Below, piece by piece: positions 24,895-31,842 of a DNA stretch of 64,000 nt (the stretch's first letter is position 1; every line of letters starts with the position of its first letter). Location of the stretch: positions 1 through 64,000 of the forward strand of contig CBDDTG010000008.1 of assembly GCA_965233665.1 (NCBI GenBank), in the 5' to 3' direction. The notes beneath the pieces were generated by a model. The model was not told where the DNA came from, did no database searches, and saw only the letters and a program-made list of their open reading frames with translations. Made by a program: the position numbers and the translations under genes. This DNA is from Bacterioplanes sp965233665 (lineage in GTDB: Bacteria; Pseudomonadota; Gammaproteobacteria; Pseudomonadales; Oceanobacteraceae).

Positions 24895-26145
24895 ACTATC
24901 CAAAGCGCTCGGCTCAGAGCGAATCATCAGGATGTGTTCACGCAAGTAGGTCAACAGTTGATCGGCCTGCTTGAGTTGGCGCTGAATGATCAAGCAACGC
25001 AGCTGCTGACGATCTCGTTCCAAGATGCGCACATGGAAGCGCCCGCCGGCCTCAGGCAGCTCCAAGTAAAGCTGCTGGCAATGCTCATTCAGGGCCAGGT
25101 CTGGCTGCAGTTGCTGTATTACGCAGCCGGCAAAATTAATGTTGCTGATGCGTACCGTGTGGGTTTTACCGCTGGCTTCGTCTACCAGCTGATAAGGTTG
25201 CTCCAGCGGCCGCTGGCGGCTTTGAAGGCGCTGATCTTGGCGTTGGTAATGGGCGGCATCGTACAGCGTCACGCCGTCAATGGCATCAATGCTTTGGCCG
25301 CACATAAAGCGATGGAACAGGGCGCAGGCCGCTTCGCGACGCTCAAACTGAGCTAAGTGATCGGCGTTATGAATGACGGCAAACTGGCCTTGCGCACATT
25401 GGCTGGCAAACGCGGCGTTTTCTGACGGCAGCGTGAAGTTATCAAATTCACCCGTGGCGACCAGCGTCGGAACGCTGGGGTATTGCGCAAACCCTTCAAA
25501 TTCCAGCAAGCGGCGGGTGTTTTGCTCATAGCGTGCACGTTCGTTGTCGTCCAGGCGAGCAATTTGCCGATACAGCAACTTGCGATAGGTGGGACTCACC
25601 TCTGTGCGTTGCAAGCGACTGTGGTTGATCAAGTTGCAGACCGCGGTGGTGGCGAAGGCTTCCATCTGACCGGAGGCCAGCAGCTGCAAGGAGTCTTCCA
25701 ATAAGGTGATCAGGCTTTGCCGACGAAAACAGGTGATGCCCGACAACAGCAGTTTTTCGACCCGCTGTGGGTATGCCGCGGTATACAGGGATGCCATGGC
25801 TGAGCCGTAACTGATGCCCAGTAAGATGACCTGCTCAAGTTGCTGGCCCTCGATAAAGGCATGCAGCAAGTCGGCATAATCTGACAAGCCCAGCTCCGGC
25901 GCCAATTGCTGGTTATTTCCCTGCGAAGGCAGATCCAGCAAGATCACTGGGTGGGTCTCTAGTACCTGTTCTACTTCATGGCGAAAAGAGCCAAAACTTT
26001 GAAAAGCGCCGCCGAGAAAAACCACCGGTGTTTGCCCGATATTGTGCGGCTGGCTGAAGGACAGGTATTCCAGCTTGTATTGGCCGACCCAAACAGTGTC
26101 TGGTGCAGCCCGCAGGCTGGCTACGGAGAAGGGTGAGAAATCCAT
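24883..26145 (-). CDS. Alpha/beta hydrolase with C-terminal PilZ-like region
   Basis: A 420-aa protein. Residues 15-280 are an alpha/beta hydrolase with nucleophile elbow GISYGS (Ser112), acid in GEFDNF (Asp235) and His263 in NADHLAQFE. The layout (VVFLGGAFQSFGSF, ILLDLPSQGNNQQ) recalls RhlA-type hydroxyacyl transferases. The last 130 residues contain RQRPLEQPYQLVDE and RISNINFAGCVIQ, which loosely resemble the RxxxR and (D/N)xSxxG motifs of c-di-GMP-binding PilZ domains, but the Ser is replaced. It may be a lipid-modifying enzyme with a regulatory tail; the substrate is unknown. It is a single gene convergent with dinG. Confidence 0.7.
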   Translation of the reverse strand: MDFSPFSVASLRAAPDTVWVGQYKLEYLSFSQPHNIGQTPVVFLGGAFQSFGSFRHEVEQVLETHPVILLDLPSQGNNQQLAPELGLSDYADLLHAFIEGQQLEQVILLGISYGSAMASLYTAAYPQRVEKLLLSGITCFRRQSLITLLEDSLQLLASGQMEAFATTAVCNLINHSRLQRTEVSPTYRKLLYRQIARLDDNERARYEQNTRRLLEFEGFAQYPSVPTLVATGEFDNFTLPSENAAFASQCAQGQFAVIHNADHLAQFERREAACALFHRFMCGQSIDAIDGVTLYDAAHYQRQDQRLQSRQRPLEQPYQLVDEASGKTHTVRISNINFAGCVIQQLQPDLALNEHCQQLYLELPEAGGRFHVRILERDRQQLRCLIIQRQLKQADQLLTYLREHILMIRSEPSALDSQLA

Positions 26146-26342
26146 GGCTTGATCGCTCTTATTCTTATAGTGAGACGACCTTACCGAAAAAATAGACAGA
26201 TCGCCACACTTGTATGTTTTCTTTGCAGAGGGCGGTTTTCTGGCTTATGTGTTTGAAAAATATAAAGAAAAATGAAAATCTCTGGCTTTGAAAAGGCTCC
26301 GTTCTGGCGCTTTTGTTAAAAAATGTGTCATGAAAGGCGCAT

Positions 26343-26984
26343 TTATGGCCCAGTTTGACTACCGACATCAAGGGTGAACTCAATGCGTTGGTCGGTCACA
26401 TTGACTTGGTATTCTCCGCCTGGTGTGGCGTAGCTGCGCTCTGGATACTGATTGTTATTCGGAATAGAAATGGTCAGCTGGCCTGGGGTAATCATATAGC
26501 CCAGGCCGCCAGTGAGCGGTTGATTGGGGGTTAAATCGGTTGGAAAGCGCAGCTCGTTTAGGTTGATCGGCTCGCCGGCTTGCAGATTGAGGACGTCGCG
26601 CAAATATTGCTCGCTCAGGCCAATGTTGGGATTCAGGGCTGGGTTATCGAACTGCTGCGACAGGGTGGTGAGCAATTGCTGCTGGGTCTGTTCGCTCATG
26701 TCGGGTGGCAATATCACGCCTTGCTCTATGGCAGCGCTTTCGCGAGCGGTTTGAGCGGCTGTATAGCCCGGCTGTGCCGGCGAAACCTGCAGATTCACGA
26801 GTTGCCTGGCTGGTTGAGGTTGCGCGCGCGGCACGATGATTGTGGTGTCGCGAATGTACTCTTCGGTCAGCTCCTCAGCGGGAATTTCTTCGATATCGGC
26901 CTGGCTGAATGGGCTTAGGCCAGTCAATAACAGCACGATGGCAAAACCTTGGCTTTGCATACGGTGATTGAGCATATTGAGCAT
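26343..26984 (-). CDS. Exported hypothetical protein
   Basis: A 213-aa protein with an N-terminal hydrophobic stretch GFAIVLLLTGL ending in PFSQA, a likely signal-peptidase site after residue 29. The mature protein is acidic, Gln/Pro/Asn-rich, and ends with a short beta-type region (GYMITPGQLTISI, EYQVNVTDQRIEFTLDVG). The ATG at 26984 has AGGAG nine bases upstream. I do not recognise a family. The 197-base gap to its 3' side shows no terminator and no credible gene. Confidence 0.65.
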   Translation of the reverse strand: MLNMLNHRMQSQGFAIVLLLTGLSPFSQADIEEIPAEELTEEYIRDTTIIVPRAQPQPARQLVNLQVSPAQPGYTAAQTARESAAIEQGVILPPDMSEQTQQQLLTTLSQQFDNPALNPNIGLSEQYLRDVLNLQAGEPINLNELRFPTDLTPNQPLTGGLGYMITPGQLTISIPNNNQYPERSYATPGGEYQVNVTDQRIEFTLDVGSQTGP

Positions 26985-27100
26985 AACGGCGCGCTCCTGC
27001 GTGAACCCAGCACAAGCCTAGAGCAGCACCCGCGCAGTACAAGCTGCGCTTAGCGTGAATCACGCCAATGTCGCAGCCTGTAGGTTGTGCTTGGGGTTGG

Positions 27101-27991
27101 TTAATCGCGAAAGCGCCGGGTGACATCCTGATAGGCGTCGATGCGGCGGTCACGCAAGTACGGCCAAATACGGCGCACCTGCTCGCAGCGTGTTAAGTCG
27201 ATTTCGGTCATCAGCACGGTTTCTTGCTGATGCTCAGCGTGCAGTAAAAGCTCGCCTTGCGGGCCGCAGACAAAGCTATTGCCCCAGAAATCAATGCCAT
27301 CTGTCACGCCACTGGGGTCAACTTCGTGGCCGACGCGGTTAATGGCAATCACCGGCAGATTGTTGGCCACGGCGTGGCCGCGCTGTACCAGCATCCAGGC
27401 ATCGCGCTGGCGCTGTTTTTCGGCGTCGTCTTCCGCTGGCTCCCAGCCGATGGCGGTGGGGTAAATCAGCACATCGGCATCGGCCAGTGCCATCAGCCTT
27501 GCAGCTTCTGGGTACCACTGATCCCAGCATACCAATACGCCCAGCTTGCCGACGGAGGTGGTGATGGGCTCAAAGCCCGGCTGATCGGCGTCGCCTGGGG
27601 TGAAGTAGTACTTTTCATAAAAACCCGGGTCATCCGGGATGTGCATCTTGCGATAAAAGCCGGCCAGCTCCGTGCTGCGGTCAAATACCAGGGCGGTGTT
27701 GTGATACAGGCCTTTGGCACGGCGCTCAAAAATAGAGCCGACGATGACCAGATTCAACTCCGCTGCCAGCTGGCCCAAAAGCTGCGCTGTTGGGCCGTCC
27801 ATAGGCTCGGCCAGATCAAACAGCTCGGCGCTTTGGTGCTGGCAAAAATAGGGTCCAGCGTGTAATTCCTGTAGGCATACCAGCTCAGCACCTTGCGCGG
27901 CAGCGGCGCGAATGTGCTGGCCTGTGCGCTCTAAGGTGGTGTGGCGATCATCGACGAACGCTTGTTGAACCAAGGCTACAGTTAGCGCCAT
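27101..27991 (-). CDS. aguB: N-carbamoylputrescine amidase
   Basis: A nitrilase-superfamily enzyme of 296 aa that hydrolyses N-carbamoylputrescine to putrescine, CO2 and ammonia. The catalytic triad is visible: Glu42 in QELHAGPYF, Lys115 in YRKMHIPDD and Cys155 in LVCWDQWYPE. The sequence EKYYFTPGD is typical of AguB. The start overlaps the 3' end of aguA by 10 bases, so the two genes form an operon for agmatine-to-putrescine conversion. Confidence 0.95.
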   Translation of the reverse strand: MALTVALVQQAFVDDRHTTLERTGQHIRAAAAQGAELVCLQELHAGPYFCQHQSAELFDLAEPMDGPTAQLLGQLAAELNLVIVGSIFERRAKGLYHNTALVFDRSTELAGFYRKMHIPDDPGFYEKYYFTPGDADQPGFEPITTSVGKLGVLVCWDQWYPEAARLMALADADVLIYPTAIGWEPAEDDAEKQRQRDAWMLVQRGHAVANNLPVIAINRVGHEVDPSGVTDGIDFWGNSFVCGPQGELLLHAEHQQETVLMTEIDLTRCEQVRRIWPYLRDRRIDAYQDVTRRFRD

Positions 27992-29028
27992 GAGACATCC
28001 TCCGGAGTATGAATTTGCATGGTAAGGCAGTGTAGTGAGCCATATTGCTCAATCACCGGACGGCAATTAATGGGCACAATGCGGTGCTGCGGAAATGCCT
28101 GGGCCAAGGCGCTGATGGCGGCGTGGTCTTCATCAACGCCATAAATGGGCGCCAGCACGGCCTGGTTGATGATTAAAAAGTTGGCGTAGGTGGCGGGCAA
28201 GCGATCTCCCTCAGCGCTGTATTGCGGGCTGGGCAATGGCAGCGGCAGTAGGCGGTATGGCTCGCCATTGCGCTGTCGCAGAGCTTTGAGTTCCTGCTCC
28301 ATGGCATTGAGCGAAGCAAAGTGCTCGTCATCGGCCTGGGCTTGGCAATAAAGCAAAGTAGCAGGGTCTGCAAAGCGCACCAAGGTGTCGATGTGGGCAT
28401 CGGTGTCATCGCCTTGCAAATGGCCATGTTGCAGCCACAGAATGCGCTCAAATCCCAAGGCGTCGCGCAGTTGCTGCTCGATTTGCTCACGGCTAAGCGC
28501 CGGGTTGCGATTCGGGTTAAGCAGGCATTGCTCGGTGGTAAGCAAGGTGCCCTGGCCGTCGCTTTCTAAGCTGCCGCCTTCGAGTACCAGTGCATGCTGA
28601 GCCAGGGCGACCTGACCAAAAACACCTTGCTGGTGCAGTTGCTGGCTGATGGCGTTGTCTTGATGGGCGGCGTACTTGCCGCCCCAGCCGTTAAAAACAA
28701 AATCTTGCAGTTGCAGCTGGCCATGGCGATACACGCTGATGGGGCCATGGTCGCGTGCCCAGGTGTCATCGCTGCCAGCCAGTTGGCACTGTACTTGGGG
28801 TTGGTGCTGATACCAGTGCTGCAAACGAGCCTGCGGTTCGCTGTTGTCGCACACAATGATCACGTTTTGCTGGCTAGCGATGGCAGCCACGATGGCGTGA
28901 AACACCGGCTCAACACGGTTTAAATGCTCGGCCCAATCGCTGTTGGCGTGTGGCCAGGTCAGCATCACGGCGGTTTGGGGCTCCCATTCTGCGGGCATAC
29001 GCACAGGAGCATGATTGAAAGCTGGCAT
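27982..29028 (-). CDS. aguA: Agmatine deiminase
   Basis: Converts agmatine to N-carbamoylputrescine and ammonia. The 348-aa protein has the guanidine-modifying-enzyme fold motifs: MPAEWEPQTAVMLTWPH at the N-terminus, DDTWARDHGPISV, VLEGGSLESDG, the catalytic HIDT stretch and the C-terminal nucleophile Cys334 in YGSLHCLTMQIH. GAGG lies five bases before the ATG. First gene of the aguA-aguB operon. No arginine decarboxylase or regulator gene is adjacent. Confidence 0.96.
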   Translation of the reverse strand: MPAFNHAPVRMPAEWEPQTAVMLTWPHANSDWAEHLNRVEPVFHAIVAAIASQQNVIIVCDNSEPQARLQHWYQHQPQVQCQLAGSDDTWARDHGPISVYRHGQLQLQDFVFNGWGGKYAAHQDNAISQQLHQQGVFGQVALAQHALVLEGGSLESDGQGTLLTTEQCLLNPNRNPALSREQIEQQLRDALGFERILWLQHGHLQGDDTDAHIDTLVRFADPATLLYCQAQADDEHFASLNAMEQELKALRQRNGEPYRLLPLPLPSPQYSAEGDRLPATYANFLIINQAVLAPIYGVDEDHAAISALAQAFPQHRIVPINCRPVIEQYGSLHCLTMQIHTPEDVSWR

Positions 29029-29169
29029 GATGGCCTCGCGCTGTTAGAATGCCGCGCATTGTAATCAGGCCGGCGCCATTACGCATCTGTACAAAGCCGG
29101 CTATTTTTGCCGTCGCGTTCCAGCCTTGCTGGCGGCATGATGACGGCGACTGACAGCTCCGGGGAACTC

Positions 29170-30417
29170 ATGTCTGCTCAACGCTCATTGCCATTTTGGA
29201 TTGGCTTACGTTATTTGGCTGCCAAGCGCAGAAACCACTTTATCTCCTTTATTTCAGCCTCTTCCATGGTTGGTATGACCTTGGGTGTAGCGGTGCTGAT
29301 TTTGGTGTTGTCGGTAATGAATGGCTTTGACCGCGAACTGCGCGAGCGCATTCTCGGCATGGTGCCCCATGGCGTTATTTACGAGCGCGGCGGTGTCACG
29401 AATTGGCCAGAGCTGGCTCAGCAAATCGAGCAGCACCCAGGCGTGGAGGCGACGGCACCATTGACTCGCCTGCAAGGCATGCTGGGCTACGGTGGCCGAG
29501 TGCAGGGGGTGATGGTGACGGGCATCGATCCGGAGCAGGAGCCCAAAGTCTCTATTTTGCCGCAGCACATCATCAGTGGTGATTTAAAAAGCCTGACGCC
29601 GGGCAGTTATGGCGTGGTGATGGGCGAGCTGGTTGCACGCCAGCTGAATGTAGTGGTGGGCGATAAAGTCACCCTGATGCTCCCCGAAGCGACCTTGTCA
29701 CCGGCTGGTGTGTTGCCGCGCATTCGCCGCTTAACCGTCACCGGTATCTTTTCTGTGGGAGCTCAGCTAGACAGCAGCCTGGCGGTAATCAATATCCAAG
29801 ACGCCGGCAAGTTGGCGCGCATGGGCGGCAAGGTGCAAGGGCTGCGCATTCGCTTCGACAATTTGTTCGATGCACCTGGGCATATTTGGCAGTTAATTGG
29901 CGAGTTAGATGGTCAATTCAGTGGCAGCGATTGGACGCGCACCCACGGCAATTTGTTTCAGGCCATTCGCATGGAAAAAACCATGATTGGTTTGCTGCTG
30001 CTCATTATTGTTGCCGTCGCCGCCTTCAACATTATTTCTACCTTGGTGATGGTGGTGACCGATAAGCAAGCCGACATCGCTATTCTGCGCACCATGGGCG
30101 CTCGCCCGGGCACCATCATGAAAATCTTTATGGTGCAAGGCTTGGCCATTGGCATAGTCGGCGTCGCCTTAGGCAGTGCGTTGGGAATTTTGGCGGCGCT
30201 GACCATTTCTGATTTTATTGCCTGGCTGGAGCAGTTTTTTGGCTTTCAGATTTTAAATGGCGATGTGTATTTTATCTCGTACTTGCCATCGCAGCTGTTG
30301 TGGCAGGACGTCGCCATTATTACCAGTGCATCGTTATTGCTCAGCTTTTTAGCAACCTTGTATCCATCGTATCGAGCGGCGAAAGTCGATCCGGCGGAGG
30401 CGCTGCGCTATGAGTGA
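29170..30417 (+). CDS. lolC: Lipoprotein-releasing ABC permease LolC/LolE family
   Basis: A 415-aa FtsX/MacB-type permease that extracts lipoproteins from the inner membrane for LolA. It starts IGLRYLAAKRRNHFISFISA, followed by the first membrane helix with LGVAVLILVLSVMNGFDREL, a long periplasmic domain (residues 50-260) and three C-terminal helices with TDKQADIAILRTMGA. The ATG at 29170 has GGGG upstream and matches homologues; the frame is open 21 codons further. Only one permease gene is next to lolD, so it may be a LolF-type homodimer rather than one half of LolC/LolE. It overlaps lolD by 8 bases. Confidence 0.92.
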   Translation: MSAQRSLPFWIGLRYLAAKRRNHFISFISASSMVGMTLGVAVLILVLSVMNGFDRELRERILGMVPHGVIYERGGVTNWPELAQQIEQHPGVEATAPLTRLQGMLGYGGRVQGVMVTGIDPEQEPKVSILPQHIISGDLKSLTPGSYGVVMGELVARQLNVVVGDKVTLMLPEATLSPAGVLPRIRRLTVTGIFSVGAQLDSSLAVINIQDAGKLARMGGKVQGLRIRFDNLFDAPGHIWQLIGELDGQFSGSDWTRTHGNLFQAIRMEKTMIGLLLLIIVAVAAFNIISTLVMVVTDKQADIAILRTMGARPGTIMKIFMVQGLAIGIVGVALGSALGILAALTISDFIAWLEQFFGFQILNGDVYFISYLPSQLLWQDVAIITSASLLLSFLATLYPSYRAAKVDPAEALRYE

Positions 30418-31126
30418 GGCGACCCATTTGAAAAAGGATGTAACCATGCAGCCGGTTTTAGAGGCGCGCGATTTAAAGAAGGTCTATACCAGTGGGCCGC
30501 AATCCGTCACCGTGTGGCATAACGTGGATTTAACCGTGGCGGCGGGTGAGTCGGTGGCCATTGTTGGCGCATCTGGCTCGGGTAAAACCACCTTGCTCAA
30601 TGTGTTGGGCGGGTTGGATCGACAGGATCAGGGCCAGGTGCTGGTGGCAGGGCAAGATCTGTCGCACTTGGCTGAGGGGGCGCGCACCGAGCTGCGTAAT
30701 CGTGAAATCGGTTTCGTTTATCAGTTTCACCACTTATTGCCAGAGTTTACTGCATTAGAAAACGTCATGATGCCGTTGCTGTTAGCCGGCCAAAATAAGC
30801 ATTCGGCGCGTGAGCGCGCGCTGCAATGTTTAAAGCAAATGGGCATGGCGCCGCGAGCGGAGCACAAGCCAGCGGAGCTGTCGGGCGGCGAGCGCCAGCG
30901 CACCGCCATTGCGCGTGCCATTGTTAATCGGCCGCGGTTGGTATTGCTGGATGAGCCGACGGGCAATCTGGACCAGAACACCGCCGCGCAGGTTGAAGCT
31001 GTCATGGTGGAGCTGACGCAAGCACAAGACACGGCGTTTGTATTGGTGACCCACGACACCGCGCTGGCTAAGCGTATGGACCGCTGCTTGCAGTTAAAGG
31101 ATTTGCACTTACAAACGCTGGACTAA
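30410..31126 (+). CDS. lolD: Lipoprotein-releasing ABC ATPase
   Basis: The ATPase of the Lol exporter. Walker A is GASGSGKTT, the Q-loop region VYQFHHLLPEFTALEN, the signature LSGGERQRTAIARA and Walker B LVLLDEPTGNLD. FHHLLPEF is characteristic of LolD. Two starts are possible: 30410 (overlapping lolC by 8 bases, GGAGG nine bases upstream; 238 aa) and 30446 (AAGGA seven bases upstream; 226 aa, closer to the usual length). I list the longer, coupled form. The stop touches a 57-base tandem repeat. Confidence 0.95.
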   Translation: MSEATHLKKDVTMQPVLEARDLKKVYTSGPQSVTVWHNVDLTVAAGESVAIVGASGSGKTTLLNVLGGLDRQDQGQVLVAGQDLSHLAEGARTELRNREIGFVYQFHHLLPEFTALENVMMPLLLAGQNKHSARERALQCLKQMGMAPRAEHKPAELSGGERQRTAIARAIVNRPRLVLLDEPTGNLDQNTAAQVEAVMVELTQAQDTAFVLVTHDTALAKRMDRCLQLKDLHLQTLD

Positions 31127-31236
31127 TCGTCGTTTTGATGCAGCCTTTGTCGTCGGTTAATGCGCCAGTAAGCGTTGGGTTAGTCGTCGTTTTGGTGCAG
31201 TCTTTGTCGTCGGTTAATGCGCCAGTAAGCGTTGGG
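31123..31236 (-). repeat. 57-bp tandem repeat: two extra copies of the DUF2062 gene end
   Basis: Two 57-base units (31123-31179 and 31180-31236) follow the DUF2062 gene's own 3' end on the minus strand. Read in that gene's frame, each encodes PNAYWRINRRQRLHQNDD and a stop; the native gene ends with the closely similar RRLNRQRLHQNDD. The two units differ at four positions, all synonymous or stop-to-stop in this frame. The outer unit runs into the lolD stop codon. Confidence 0.9.
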
Positions 31237-31773
31237 TTAGTCGTCGTTTTGGTGCAGTCGCTGGCGGTTTAAACGCCGGCGCTGCCAATTGCTGATCACG
31301 TGCCAGCGCCAAGCGGCGCGCACCAATAAGAACCCACAGGTCGAGAGTATCAAGCCGGCCGTCAGCGACCCCACCCACAAAGGCTGCCATATCTGCCCCA
31401 GCTCCGTTAGCAACCAATCGAGGGACAACTCGATGGAGAAGCCGCGGTCAGGAGCGTCTAACATCCATACACCCAGCCGATAAGTTGAGTAAAACAGCGG
31501 TGGGATGGTGATGGGGTTGCTGATCCATACCAATCCAACAGAAATGGGCACATTGGCGTTGGCATAAAAAGCGAAGGCGGCGGCAATGGCCATTTGAAAT
31601 GGCAGCGGCAAAAAAGCAGCAAACAGCCCGACCATAAAAGCGCGAGCGACCGAACGGCGGTTCAAGTGCCAAAGATTGGGCTTACTGAACAAGGGCTTGA
31701 GCAAGCGTAATGATTCGTTTTGCTGAATCTGTTCAGGCGATGGGAAGAGTTTTTTTAACAATTTTTTGGGCAT
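31237..31773 (-). CDS. DUF2062 membrane protein
   Basis: A 178-aa inner-membrane protein of the DUF2062 family. It begins with a basic, Lys-rich N-terminus, followed by SVARAFMVGLFAAFLPLPFQ and the family segment VGLVWISNPITIPPLFY, then a final hydrophobic span. The C-terminal tail is strongly basic and Gln-rich. The function is unknown. Its place between lolD and comEC matches the order I recall in Pseudomonas. The 3' end has been duplicated in tandem downstream. It is divergent from comEC with 69 bases between. Confidence 0.85.
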   Translation of the reverse strand: MPKKLLKKLFPSPEQIQQNESLRLLKPLFSKPNLWHLNRRSVARAFMVGLFAAFLPLPFQMAIAAAFAFYANANVPISVGLVWISNPITIPPLFYSTYRLGVWMLDAPDRGFSIELSLDWLLTELGQIWQPLWVGSLTAGLILSTCGFLLVRAAWRWHVISNWQRRRLNRQRLHQNDD

Positions 31774-31842
31774 GAGAATCGCCTAACTCAGACAGCGCGT
31801 GGATTATGCCTCCAATGCACGGCAAAAGCCAAGGATGGCGCG

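Noticed and set aside
26165..26383. Minus-strand 72-codon frame after the exported protein
   Set aside because: It overlaps the end of the 26343-26984 gene, lacks a ribosome site, and its Phe-rich content reflects AT-rich spacer DNA.
27257..27865. Plus-strand open frame of 202 codons
   Set aside because: Antisense to aguB, whose Glu-Lys-Cys triad is complete.
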